In this document: positions 32,701 through 44,900 of the stretch, piece after piece | How positions within the stretch are numbered: the stretch's first letter is position 1 | How the letters are laid out: the number at the start of each line of letters is the position of its first letter | Origin: Ulota crispa | Lineage: Eukaryota; Streptophyta; Bryopsida; Orthotrichales; Orthotrichaceae | Direction of reading: 5' to 3' | NCBI GenBank assembly: GCA_963920765.1 | Contig: OY987246.1 | Span: 21,285,428 to 21,349,427 of the forward strand | DNA length: 64,000 bases | Translations under genes and position numbers: made by a program | Notes under the pieces: generated by a model | Told to the model about the DNA's origin: nothing | What the model saw: the letters and a program-made list of their open reading frames with translations, nothing else | The model's database searches: none

Positions 32701-35700
32701 AGGAGGCTCAAATTCGGAGCACCTCCTCAAATGTACTCTATCTGTACATCTTGTTTTTCATAGCCCTTCAATAATGTACAGCTCATGTACATTTGAGGAG
32801 GTGTTCCATTTTAGAGCCCTATGGCCCTTCCACTTCAAATATTCATAACTAATTCCACAAAGTTCCAAAAAATATGAAACAACTTGGGTTAGATGCGGAT
32901 TCTTCTTGTCTTTCAAGGAAAGTTTATTGAAAATCATTTCAATGAGTTTCACCTACCCAAAATTCAGTTTCAGCCCTTAGATGCTCCATTTATGAGCCTC
33001 CTACCTTAGGTCCCAATTTCTTGCTTCCATATATTTTGACTATCTCAGGTATAGTGTACTCTTGTTTAGTTTTTCATTTTCTTGTTCAAGTGGCTCTAGG
33101 AATTTTGCATGCCTAGTTTGAAATTGTAGTGCTTATGTCTATAAACTCCATATTAGGTAGACTAGGAAAAATGGAGGGACCATTTTGTACTCCACCTTAA
33201 TCTTACATACAATAAATGTAGGCATAGCTATAGCTCAAAGTTGTAATTATTTGAAATTCTTGAAACCAATCACTGAGACTTCACTATTGTACAAGAAAGT
33301 GCACGCTTGTTCTTTTGTGATATGCTAAATTTTACATAATGACAAAAATAGTGAAAGTCCCAGAATGTACTGTTTTTTTCCCAATTTACCTAATATGGTG
33401 TGAATAATAATGCTGATTAAATTTTGGCTCGATCATTGCATAGTTGATAGTTTTCCATATGTTTCGTATATGCTTGCAGCTAGATGCCTACATCCTTGCT
33501 GTACTCATGACAAATACCCCTGCATATTTAACTAGATTTTTGAGCTGACCACTCAACTTCAGAGACAAAGGAGACTAAATTTGTAAATACAGTACCGAAT
33601 GGAACTGGCCTCCAGTCGACTTGCAAGTTCAAAAAGAATCATCAGATGAAAAGGTAGAGTTCTATACCCCAGGTAATAGTACCATATGCCCACTGAAACA
33701 GCAAAAATACAACAATGAATACTTGCAGTTCATAGTTTACAAAGGGACGATTAAAAGCTTTACCTTCACTGCTGAAATGGCCTGAGTAAGAGCCTGCTTC
33801 AGATCTTCAGTGTCCTGACCAACAAGAGATAGCAGTAGATTAACTCCAAAAAACAAGAATTGTCAAAGAATAAAGATATTCGTCAAAACAGACTTACTAA
33901 CGAGCCCTGCAGAGAGCTACGTTGAACCGTATTTCTTGCAGTATGTTCAGTAATACGGAACTACCTTACTAACCCCGTGTTGAAGTGTTTTCATCTGCAA
34001 GAGCTTATAAACTTCTGTTTACCCAACATTAGTTCTGATTTTAGTAATTTTACATTCTGGTTAAATTATCGTTGTTGAAAGATTTCCTTAATTGTAAATT
34101 GGAGGTTTTACCTCACTTGGCCAGCCATCTGCCACAAACACATCCAGAGAGTAGCCATCTATGGTTGAAAAGGCATGTGCTTCACGAATGTTCAGTCCCA
34201 CATCTGCAAGCAAAGCTGACAGCTAAACCCACAAAGCCACAAAAATTAGTATAAACAGTTCACATACTTGATTTCCTATTCCTTCTACTGCCTTTCACTT
34301 TCATTAAGTCTACGGCTACCACGTTTGAGAGATCTCTAAATCAAGACAAAAATAGCAAGGAATATTTGCTTGATATGGCACACAAGTTTTAAGTACCAAA
34401 TAATCCCACGCCCTAAACCTATAATCTCTTGAACTTCTCAACAAGTTAAACAAAACTAATCACAGACACATAAAATGTACATTACTAGACTCGGATTAGC
34501 ATGTTAACTAGTTAAAACGGTGAAATTCCTTAGGTTAGACAAACTCTGGGTCCCACTTAGGAATCTTAGATTTCCACCAATTTCTAACACTCTGAGTTTT
34601 GTGCACTTAAGACTTAAGTAGATGTAACAATTTTGGCGTTATGAACTAAACCACTCTACACTCTCTTGAGAAGAAGACGCTCAAGGAAGTTCATTTGAAT
34701 GACCTTCATCAGTGAGTTCTAAGTTTTTTTTACTTAGGTTTATGAATTCAAGCTGAAGTTCAAGTTAAACATCGCAATTAGGATACTGAGGTCTGAGGGC
34801 GTGCATGCGGGACTCCTGTACTGGACATTTTTAGAAGATTTAGATTGTTTTATGCCTAATATCCATGCCCAGGGATTAGCATGATTTGAATGCCGGCCCC
34901 TACATTTCAGGCCTGATCATGCACGGCACAGCACACCTGACTCAGAAGCTTGGGTTTGTCAATGCTTGAGATTGTGACTTCATGCATTGGCAAGTTTGCC
35001 ACGTACGTCGAACTGCATCACACAAATTCACAATCAACCTCCGAGCCTGGTGTTAGTGCTTGTACTTCAATATAATCAATAACTTTCAGCATTTTTAGTT
35101 GTACATATAACCAACTGAGCAATGATTCATGGTTTTGCAAATACGAGTTTGATAAATCCGACAGTTGAATCAACTCCATATTCATTAAATTGGGAAAACC
35201 GTACTTCACCATTCGGGTCACCTTAAACCCAAAATGTTACAAAATTCCCAATTTATCGAATATGGCGTATGATTTAAATTTGGCCAAATTTAGATCACTG
35301 AAAAACATGAGTTTCCTGAAAACTAATTACCATCAGACTTATTCGATGTTACTAAAAAGACATTGGGCCAAGTAGGCACCTGGTTGGATACTATTCTTCA
35401 AGTTAACAAAAAAACCATTCGGGTCACCTTAAACCCAAAATGTTACAAAATTCCCAATTTATCGAATATGGCGTCTGATTTAAATGTGGCCAAATTTAGA
35501 TCACTGAAAAACATGAATTTCCTGAAAACTAATTACCATCAGACTTATTCGATGTTACTAAAAAGACATTGGGCCAAGTAGGCACCTGGTTGGATACTAT
35601 TCTTCAAGTTAACAAAAAACACAACTAAAGTCCATAGATTTACTCTCAAGACCAATACTGCTGCAGAGCTGACTAGTAAAAGTTTGTAGTAAACTTTGAA

Positions 35701-37690
35701 ATCTAAGAAATTATCTTATAGCATACATGTGTACCTCTGAGAATGTTGGCTATCCTCTTCAGTCCGCTCAAGAGGACTGTTGAGTTCAAAGGCCAATGTC
35801 TCTTGGTTCGGCGACGATGCCAATGCTGGGAGCTGCAATCTGCAACGGTGTCATTCAACAAGACCACGTCACTAAACAGGTTAAGAGCTACAAGTGCTTC
35901 TTGCTTAAACTATACTTCCATATAAAAGCTTGGAAACCAACTCTCACATGCATCAATGCTGGAATGAAACAATAAAAAGGTCTTCAGTACAAAAGCTACA
36001 AAAGCTTGTAAGAGGGAAAGTACTTCAGGTTTGCCATTGGACTATCATCAACAGCTTCATCATGATGAAAGAGCTTATTTGCTGGTTCCACAGATTTGAT
36101 CCGAGCCTGCCAAAAAAAACATAAAAAATATTTACTTTGCAAGTAATGTAACTTGCGTCCTAATATGATAAACAAAAACTAGGCTTACTCGTCGACAAAT
36201 ACTCAACACTACGACAATGAAACTAGGACCGTAGTTTTGAAATTATACTAGAGGAACTCTAACATCTTGTATACAAGATTCAAAATTTCAAGGACTTCAC
36301 AGTTAAGGAGCTTGAACTAAACTCAACTGACGCACTGACGGTACAGACTGTCATGGCCGGGAGAGGTATTTGCTGCAAAGATTGGCTTCATCTAAAGTCC
36401 AGCTAGGATTCTAAGAATATGGTAATAAAAAAGATTCTTGCACAAACAAGTTGATGAGTATGATCATTGTGAGTGGATGCATAAAAAAATAAATGGGATT
36501 GTTAAGGAGTTCATGAGAAAAGTGAGAGAAATGCCTTGCCACGTACAGGAATTGCACAAACATGGAACACCACATTGTTGTTGGACTCTTTGACCTCTTC
36601 CAGAAGCCGCTTGTGGATGAGCACATCGTCCGCCCTGTCAATGTGTACATATAATGCGTATCTACGGACATAAGCCAACATTTCCAATGGTCAGGACTTG
36701 GTAGAAATGATTTGCAGCACATTTCAGGATACTTGCCGTCTATATATAATCTTCCTTTAATTAAGCTGCTGCCATTGCCCCCATGACTCTCATTGTTGAA
36801 AAGATCGGTACCATAGACTGTGTGCATTCATACTGAATGACTTCTTATGTTCAAGTAGGATATTTCTTAGTGAAACCATTAAACAAGCTGCAGTCATCCT
36901 TATCTTGGATGCAATCGGCAAAGGTCAAACTATCCACAACCTGTTGATGAAATAGTCTTTACAGACTTCTCATGACATCTCATAGAACCAAGGATTATAA
37001 GTTTGAAAATCATCAGTTCAGGTCACTGAATATTGAAATTTACAATTTCTGACGAGGCTTGGCATATGTTGATTGCATCGTTGAAGAAAATTGCATGTTT
37101 TGGGCAACTGTAGAATGTATCTGAATAAAAAAAGGCTTCCACATGAGCTCAAAAGCGTTATGACTATAATGAATGTAAAACTAAGCACCGAGAGACCCTG
37201 TTTGGCACTCTTGGTGTTCATGAGTTCATCCACTTTGATGCTAGTGGGATATTTGTTGTGTTACGATCCATGGACATTTAACAAGCTCTAGAACTGCATG
37301 CATTGTAGTGGCAATCCATGATCAACGAAGTCAGCATTATGAGTAAACTTTTAGAGAAAAAACGAGGTGAGATTTAAAAGCTGGTTTTTTAATATGTAAT
37401 CCAATAAAAACGATTGCAGATTGCTGCAAAGATTGTTGTTAGTAAGAAGCTAGAGATGGAACTTCCACCTGTCAGTTGTGCATTAGAAAAATAATGCAGA
37501 CTCACCGAGTGGGAAGCCGATCGAAGTGGCTTTGCAGCTCGTCAGCAAAAGCAGGCATCATCGTCACACCATCATCATCACATTGCCTCAGCTGGCAAAG
37601 AATGCTCTCACACACTTCTTTCTTTTTTTGCTTCCGCTGCTCATTCAACACCGTCCTTGCAATCTTCTCACTCCTGAAACTCTCCATCAC
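26798..37690 (-). CDS. STY46: ACT-domain serine/threonine/tyrosine protein kinase, STY8/STY17/STY46 type
   Basis: A 567-aa Raf-like (TKL) kinase; Arabidopsis relatives phosphorylate chloroplast transit peptides in the cytosol. Exons (-): 37506-37690, 36547-36661, 36024-36106, 35735-35839, 34937-35012, 34112-34222, 33764-33814, 33596-33619 (24 nt), 32193-32359, 31485-31592, 30962-31035, 30518-30693, 29104-29199, 28455-28535, 27461-27514, 26939-27073, 26798-26860; sum 1704 nt, in frame. N-terminus has [14 protein letters not shown] and [15 protein letters not shown] as in STY46; an ACT domain (~170-235, [20 protein letters not shown]); kinase domain ~285-545 with glycine loop AGSSGDLYLG, VAIKVLK (Lys319), [10 protein letters not shown] (Asp413), DFG (431-433) and APE (455-457). 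The start is the only ATG upstream of the conserved block. The 24-nt exon is preceded by AAG, a weak acceptor. The C-terminal tail is shorter than in STY46. Confidence 0.95.
27156..27400. mobile_element. MITE family A, copy A1 (~245 bp), kinase intron
   Basis: Ends ACACCATATCAGGTAAATTG and, inverted, ATTAGGTAAATTGGGAAAAA. The interior (cttaatcttacatacagtaaatg, gacttcactattg) is shared with 33145-33401 and 45692-45946. It makes up most of the 387-bp intron between kinase exons 15 and 16. Confidence 0.85.
28568..28965 (-). mobile_element. TAAGGTAG-type MITE, inverted copy D3 (~398 bp), kinase intron
   Basis: Left TAAGGAGCAGCATCC, right ..CGCTTATGGGTGCACCTACCTTA. It is the reverse complement of D2 at high identity. 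It lies ~30 bp upstream (gene strand) of the acceptor of kinase exon 28455-28535, so the acceptor's upstream context is largely element-derived. Confidence 0.9.
29200..30517. other. large kinase intron without a recognised element
   Basis: No gene or clear element. A repeated phrase gcaattgacctaaaactttt-like (ttgagctgcattgacttaaaac, tcaattcagcttgatttgag) around 29640-29760 suggests an old short repeat. Confidence 0.4.
32064..32181. mobile_element. MITE family B, copy B1 (118 bp), abutting a kinase splice donor
   Basis: Ends ACACCATACTCATTAAATTG and inverted ACACCATAATCACTAAATTG. Interior caagttgtaccttaatgg is shared with 37974-38077. On the gene strand the element starts 11 bases into the intron after exon 32193-32359 (GTAAGAACCTA then element). 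Confidence 0.85.
32695..33008. mobile_element. TAAGGTAG-type MITE, family P (314 bp), kinase intron
   Basis: Perfect ~16-bp ends TAAGGTAGGAGGCTCA. It contains a second internal inverted repeat (gcacctcctcaaatgtac at 32719 and gtacatttgaggaggtg at 32788-32804). The interior is unrelated to families D and E. Confidence 0.8.
33145..33401. mobile_element. MITE family A, copy A2 (~257 bp), kinase intron
   Basis: Ends ACTCCATATTAGGTAGACTA and inverted ACACCATATTAGGTAAATTG. High identity to A3 at 45692-45946 across the interior. Confidence 0.85.
35169..35268. mobile_element. MITE family B, copy B3 (~100 bp), partly included in a tandem duplication
   Basis: Ends ACTCCATATTCATTAAATTG and inverted ACGCCATATTCGATAAATTG. 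Its right half reappears at 35414-35474 because the 206-bp tandem duplication begins inside it. Confidence 0.75.
35208..35619. repeat. 206-bp direct tandem duplication in a kinase intron
   Basis: Copies 35208-35413 and 35414-35619 differ at only a few bases (for example gcgtatg / gcgtctg). They lie in the intron between exons 35735-35839 and 34937-35012 and contain the right part of MITE B3. Open frames here are repeats of the same non-coding sequence. Confidence 0.9.
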
Positions 37691-40332
37691 ATCGATCTAG
37701 CCTCCAGTTCACCGAGATCTACTGCTCCGAATTCCAACGCATGGAAAAGTCGAAATATCCGGATGTTTAAACTTTTTCTCCTCGGTCACTCTGACCAGTA
37801 CTACTGCTGGCAGCAGCATCTGGGATATACCTAAACGGAAATGCTCCCGGCACTAATTGGTCACCAGTCCCAAATATAGAAAGTCAGTTCTTGCCATGTC
37901 TACCACTCGATCCTCCATCCAAAGTTACAGCAGACTTGCTAGATAGATATACCACCACCAGTAACATCATATTCGTTAAATTGAGAAAACCAGATTCCCA
38001 AGTTGTACCCTAATGGTCGGTTTAAGTTGGTCTTGACCCAAAATGTTACAAAATTCCCAATTTAATGAATATGGTGTTCAGTAGGTCAGGTCAATCTGCA
38101 CCAAAAGTACTCGTTACCCTAATCACATTACCTCGCTAACCACAGTGTTTCATGATCGCGTCAGCCAGCTATGGAGTCACGCCACGCAATCCTGCTCTTA
38201 CAAGTTCAGAGTTTGTCAAGACGTGGTGCTAGCTAGCTCTTGCTAGCTCCTTGTTTGTTGGCAAGTCTGCAGCTGAACGTACGTGAGGGCTGTAAGTACT
38301 TGCTAGTTGCTAGTAGTGACAGCTTCAGTACAAAACTTGTCGCATGCCAGTACATCAAGACAAGGCTCTAGATGGTACTCTTCGCCATTACTCGATCTGG
38401 AAGCAACCAAGATGTTGATAGACCCAGATGTTTTGAATCTCAGCTACCTTAGCTTCATCATCATCAGCCCTGCTACGACAAACGTAACCGCTGTCAGTGA
38501 AAGTCATCTGAATAGTAGGTAACAAAGTACTTAGCACAGCATGGGTGGGAACACTTCATGGAGCAGCCAAAAGGAAAAATTCACGAGGCCATCAAGAGTA
38601 AGGATGCTAGAGCACCTATAGTTGAGATTTGAGGCATTTACGAATGAGCGGTCACCTCATTTTTGTACCCAAGGCAAATGGATTTACCGTTACTCAACTC
38701 AGTGCCGACAATTTTCACTAACTTCACTTACTAAACTGCCATATAGAGTCCGGGGACATGACCTATTCTAGTCCACAGTGGCATTCACCGTCAGTGAAAG
38801 TCGCATGCTCGGGTGTTCAATAGTGTAGTTATTGTCGATCTGCTAGGCTCCACTGCCGCAGACAGACGCCGCAGAGAGGACAGCAGCGGTACCGGCATGA
38901 CGCAAGCTAACTTTGGCGTCAGAGGGACCCAGGGAGCTGCACCGAGATGCCGACAGAAGGAATTAGAGAGCAAGAGAGCGCTCAGCAACCGCGCGACCTT
39001 GCCAAGTGTACAACAGACCCTGAAGATGGCGACATGGGGTGAGTGGGTGACAGCCTGACAGAAAAAATTTGGAACTTGGATATGCTTCCGACATACTCAC
39101 GGCAGCGGTCCTGACTGACTGGCTTATCCGTTTATCCGGCACTAATAATAAGTTATGTGCTTTGTGGCTGGCCTTTGGGCTTTCCCAAGGGGCAGCAGCA
39201 AAAGCGGAACCAGAGCAGCCCTCGACTCTCGTAGTTCCAGAGTTCAGATGCCTGACGAGTGACTGCCTGCTTTTGCAGTAAAAGCTATGTTTGGTGCAAT
39301 CATGGAGTGCTGCAGTGGAGGTGCCAAGTGGGCGGGGAAGTCAAAGCGCCTCAGTTTACTGCACATGCGTTGATGTGGAGCCAGGGTGAAAAGGCACTTT
39401 TGCCAGAAAATGTGAGAGTTTAGTTATACATATTCACTATCGGGAGATTGCGTTTGGGAATTTTGAATTCATATGTGGATTCAGAGACCCTACTGTACTC
39501 CGGGACGCTGGAGGAGGATAAAATTGATCAACAAAGTAAAAAGGGACTAATTATTACTATTACCCTTGTTTGGAAAAAAAAACCTGAGATTTGAGATTTT
39601 CCTCCCTGGCTCCACGTCGACGTGTGATGTGTAGGAAACTGAGCCGCTTAAAGCCGTCAGCTATTCCTAGACGACAGCATCAACACAAGTATGTACGGTA
39701 CATCCTTAGCGGAATGAGCACACTGTCTCGCTTTTTCGGTTCCAGGCTTCCACCACCTGTAACCAGACCCTTTGCAGCTGCATCTAATTTACTCCAGGCC
39801 TGCATTTGAGCGCAATCAGCATTAGCACCAGCCTTCATAAACACCAGTGTCGTCCAGCTTGAGATTGCTGCTGGTTCAATGGAGACATGGCAAGGGCATG
39901 GCCGTCACCACTCACCAGCGGTCCTTGCATTTGTTGACTAAGCCTTTTGTTGGTTTTTCAGTGCACTGCTGTGCACCACTTAGTACTCGCATGCTTAGCC
40001 CCCCACTCCTGTCACAAGGGCGCGTGGGAAGGCGAGGTGAAGCGCGTGCTGAGTAGTGCACAGCATTGTGTTGAAAACTGACATCTACTAGAGAGCTTAA
40101 TATTCTGATCATAGTTTTTCAGCACATGATATTTATGGACTTTTGTTGCAGAGTTCGGTCGATGGATCTCCGTTTTCTGACAAGGCTGGGTTAGTTTTGT
40201 ATGATTTCTCGCAACTTAGATTTCGTCTTCCTGAGTTAGGTTGATGTCTGTTCGAGTCTTCCTGCTCCTTTTTACTTTCACGGTAAAATTGGTGGGATTC
40301 GCTTCTCTATGTGATAGCAGTAGACTTTATAG
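37691..40332. other. upstream region of the kinase, no gene recognised
   Basis: Contains MITE B2 (37974-38077) and a locally GC-richer patch at ~38800-39060 with unrelated open frames lacking motifs. At ~39430-39570 there is a half-copy of the foldback family represented at 6986-7397. The kinase promoter and any untranslated exon would be here. Confidence 0.4.
37974..38077. mobile_element. MITE family B, copy B2 (104 bp), upstream of the kinase
   Basis: Ends ACATCATATTCGTTAAATTG and inverted ACACCATATTCATTAAATTG. Interior as in B1 with a short deletion. About 280 bp upstream of the kinase start codon. Confidence 0.85.
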
Positions 40333-40718
40333 TAAGGTAGTATGCTCTAAACCTGTCAAATTAAGTGGCTGGTCTGCTTTTTCATGGGCTTTTTGGGACG
40401 TGAAGATTTCTTTGTCTAATTTGCAGACAAAGAGAAAACGATGTAGAATGTAACACAATTTTTTCATATGTTTTGAAGCATTATAGAGTTCTTGATGAAT
40501 TTTCAAAGTTTTCTGGAGTATGTAACTATTTGTGACTCTAGATCTCCCATAAATTGCAACTTATAAAGAGATGAGGTGAAATCAAGGAATATGATTGACT
40601 CTTGCAATAGAATACATCTTTCCAAAGAGGTTTATTCAACCATTTCATATCTATTCCTGAGCTACCAATGGGACTCTTTATATGAGAATGTCTCTTTTTA
40701 GAGCACACAACTAAACCT
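40333..40718. mobile_element. TAAGGTAG-type MITE, family E, uninterrupted copy (386 bp)
   Basis: Left TAAGGTAGTATGCTCTAA; right, inverted, AAGGTTTAGTTGTGTGCTCTAA. It contains TTAA at 40361-40364 exactly where the long copy at 47945-49241 carries a 903-bp insert, so it serves as the empty-site reference. Confidence 0.85.
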
Positions 40719-41928
40719 TCTCTCACTCACGGAGGTTCTTACCATCGGATGCTACTTGTCTTGTGGTGCACTCACGTTCTCCCTGACAAAATCAATTTAT
40801 TTATATTGGCACAACCCACAGAGCCGCAACTGTGAGCTTGCTTTTAACTGCAAAAAGCTTTACGAAACTGGGACTCGAACAAGTTTGTGTGTCAAGGTGC
40901 CCGTCTTGGATAGTGCTTCTGTTTTGAATTTTAGAAATTTTCACAAACTTTCAACGGTGAAGCTTGATGTGTAATTGGAGACTCGTCTTCATGCTTTCAG
41001 CAGTGGCAACAGAACAGATTGTGCAGATGGAGATTCAGTGTACCTACTACTGCTGTTGCTTCTTCCTAATACCAACATTGAAAGCACCAAGTCTTGAACA
41101 TTTTGCCCACTTTGAATCATCTTCCTGAACTCCTGATGTTGAGAGGTACAGTGAAAAAGGGGAGACATGTGCAAGGAGTCGGTGAAGCGGATGTTTAACT
41201 AGACACGTAACTTGACAAGTTCGTTGTGGAATAGAGATATCATCAAATTAAGGCTATTAAGCTAAAATGGCAAAGTCTGAAGGAATTGGCACTCCAAGTA
41301 CTCCAAGTGCTAATCTACAACCTCAGATGTATGCCAGTATAGGTGTATATATGAGACTAGTTTGTAGAGCTCTGTGCACTTGGATATCACAATTGCGCTC
41401 TGAAACATTTTAATTGATTCGGCCGTAATACTGGCTGTTCGCTAGTGATTTGCTAACGAGCTTGACTCGACCCAGATTTGTGGTTGATGTACTTACTAGC
41501 GGCTAGTGGGAAAATCTACCGCGGGAGGTAAGAATCTGACTCCAACTAAATCATCCCTGGTGTCGATCAAACTCACAACAGGCACGTCAACCTCTTCAAC
41601 TTATATTAACCTGTTCTCTTCATTTGAAATACGTGGACATTAACACCGGTTATGAGATTAGACAGAAAAGGAGTTTATGTACTATTCCTCCGCAGTGAGT
41701 TTACAAATCAGAAAATAGTGCAAAACGGTGCGCATGACAAAATGGATACTCCGAATATGCCGCGAGGTCGAAGAAGTTTGCAATGGCACAAGACACAAAC
41801 TGATACATACTGGTGAGACAATCGAGATCTACAACTCCGTTTAAAATTGCATTGAAAGAATCGCTAAATTACATAAATCTTCAACATCAAAATGACTTGA
41901 AACAAATGCAGCTCTTGTGGTACAACTC
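40719..41928. other. intergenic, downstream of ObgC, nothing recognised
   Basis: No supported coding region. It should include the ObgC 3' untranslated region at its right end. Confidence 0.4.
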
Positions 41929-44900
41929 TCAAAGTTGCCATTGAGGAGTGTTCAAAACCTTCGCTCTTCTTGCACGTAGTTGCTCTCGTTTGAGCTTCTG
42001 CACTTGCTTCTGCTCTTTCTGCAACGTATCCCGAATCACTTCAAGCAATCCTTCCATTCCCTCTCCTTCCCTGGCATATGTTGAAACACAAGAAAATTAA
42101 TAGTGATATCAAACTGCAAAAGCCTACTCCCTCTCTCCCTCTAAAAATGTCCAAAAAGCTTCCTTGCAAAGGATTAACTGTGTTTTTAGTCTCTGTTCTA
42201 GTGACATACATTCTAGAATCAATATACCATCTACCATATGTATGCAAAATCTCCAGCTCTGATGTCGCCGTTTGGGCACCCAAATTCCATGCAAAAAGTA
42301 CCGTATTTGTGCACGTTCTCAGACTCCTCATTATTGATGATTTAAAGATTAATGGCAACAATGGTACCTCATATGGACAAGGCCAAGCTTGCCAGAGCAG
42401 GAATGATCTCTAGTCGCTTAACTTGCCCCCATGATTTCATTGAACATAGCAAACGCTTTCTCAGCGTTTGAAATCAGCAAAAGGGAGCTTTTTAGTGGTA
42501 CAAGAGATATGTCTGATTTGGAGCTTTTTAGAGGGACAGAGGGAGTACTATTATAGTATCAGCAAAGTCTTTATCTGCCTTTGGTCGGAAGCCAACATTT
42601 GTCTGATCGAGTCTGATATTGCCTGGCTTCGTAAAACAGTAAGAAGATAGCAACTCTTTTGAATCGTGAAACCCAAGGTAGTGAGAAGAGCAATGGAGCA
42701 AGTTCATACCTTGCACTAATGCCAACAACTGCAGATGGGCGACGAAAATCTTGAACTTTCGCTTCATCTTCTTTTTCTTCTTTTTCTTCTTTGTCTTGCT
42801 GACGTTGTTCTTGCTTTGACAATAGTTGCGAGCTACTCTCTCGTTCAGCACTGTCTAATCTCGGCAGACGAGCACTGTCTGCAGCATCTGGACTGCTCAA
42901 CCCATCACCGTCAACTTCAGGATCGACTCCCATATTCTGAATCGTCTCCCTCAAACTTTCAAAATTTTCCCTGGCCTGAGTTCAGCAGTACAATGATTGC
43001 AAGTAAGCAAGCAAAGAGTTGTGAAGGTTATTAGAAGCTTGATTTCAAGCGTCTCAGCAAACACTGATACGTTTGAATGAATTCAGTTATCTCTTACATA
43101 CAAATGGCTTGTTTCTTTTTTCTTTGATACAGTTATTCTAAGATTCAAGTGACAGTATTCTAACATTTATACAATAGAGATTTTCAAAACTCCTCTTTGC
43201 AAATATGCTTTAGTTCAAAGAAGAGTGCACGCATCGATAATCTCAAAACTTGACTTTCTCAGTTCCAGGACTTTCAGCCCTTCAAATGAATTCTATAAAC
43301 AAGTAGTATAAAAATCAAACAGAAATTTAATATTTTTTGGATACTAAGTTAACCCTCAAAAACGCTCAACTGACCCATTCTATGTTGATGGGAAAATATC
43401 AAACTTTTATTCCTCACAACCAAAAAGTATTTTAGTGTGATTGTTCTACTGAGGAGTGCCTCGCCAAGGTAATTGTACTATGCTGCAAGTGGATCTAACA
43501 TTGCTAGAATGTGCATCTTTTGTAAAATTACAAAAACAGATGTATGAAAAAAGATTACTACATTAATTTCTTATTCAAAGGTGTCCTAGAAAATATGAGC
43601 TTATAGATCTAAACTACCAAGAAAAACTTGACAGAAATATTACAATGCAATCAACCCATTTCAATTCCATTTCATCAAATTTCACTCCAAAATTATCTAT
43701 ACTTCGTTTTGTAATTGAATCTGAGAAGAGATTTTGAATTATAAGTTTCATACTTAATAATTATATACTAGAGATAATGTTGATGATACAATTATCTATA
43801 CATTATCTAAACTTCAAAATCTACAATTCTTATTCACACCCGAGCTTCAAAAGACTAATTTGTGTTACAATTTATAATGGACCTTTATAAATCTTATAAC
43901 TGAAAAAACCCTAATAAAAAGACCCATTTTGAAGGTAACCACTGAGTGTTCACTTTACAATCAGTCTTAGTAGGTATTCTGAACTTTTGAGTTTTCAAAT
44001 TTATTAATAAACATTGGTTAGTGCCACCATAGATTCAACTATATGGGTATTCATACGGGTTCGATACGTAGTTCATAGTTTACAACTTGTGTTTAAAAGT
44101 CATCACTAAATTACTCTTGAAAATCGCAATTTACAACACGTCTTAATATCTAGAAACAAGGGTAGAGAGAAGAAGACTAATCACCTCCGGTAGATCAAGC
44201 TTGTTCAGAACAACAATGTGAGGTCGTCTGACGTACTCTGGATTGTAAAGATGAAGCTCCTGTTCAGTAGAAGAAAAAACACGTTAGCCATAATTACAAA
44301 AGCTCAAATTGTATCACATGTTGCTTACTCGAAAGAGTTTGTTGGCATGGCCTAAAAGAGTTTCCTTAATGAAACTCGGTCAAAGCACAGTGGAATTCCA
44401 TAGTACATTCTTGTACACATAAGCTTTTTATATTGCAACATGCTGTAAGATAAGGCAATGAAAAAAAATGAAGCTCACCTCACGCAAGATACTATAATCA
44501 TCCACTGGATCCTGAGTTGATGCATCCACAACATGTATGAGCACTCTGGTTCTTCTCAAATGACGTAAAAACATCCTTCCTAGTCCCTGTGCCCAAAGAT
44601 GAAGTGAGCATTTATATAAAAAAATAGACTTCGATAGTTGAAGTGTTCTTAAGTCCACATAATTTAGACATAGCAGTTACCAACGAGCTCATACAAAAAA
44701 ATAATCACTGGCAAATCTGATGAACACTAAGCCATACATAATTCTTCCCAGCCTTTGTTCCCGAGGGTTCCAGGAAAGAAGTCTTTCCAAATTAGATATG
44801 CTTTGTAGCAAGCTTGTCCTAGTACTAACTTGATTGAGAGGACCAGGTGTAATGAAGAGAACGTAGATCACCTTCCCAAGATGAGCATCCTTGATGAGCC

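Noticed and set aside
32695-32705. TTAA next to the TAAGGTAG element and an isolated TTAACCCT at ~43353 as piggyBac-like ends
   Set aside because: No matching partner end at a sensible distance; TTAA is frequent in AT-rich sequence.
35190-35581. Two overlapping similar frames ([15 protein letters not shown])
   Set aside because: They arise from the 206-bp intronic tandem duplication and MITE B3, not from a gene.
38813-39281. Open frames in a GC-richer patch upstream of the kinase
   Set aside because: No family motif, no splice partners and no codon pattern that distinguishes them; more likely 5' or promoter sequence.
42735-43034. Plus-strand frame of Leu/Phe-rich protein
   Set aside because: It is the antisense of the Glu/Lys-rich ObgC exon 42710-42975.
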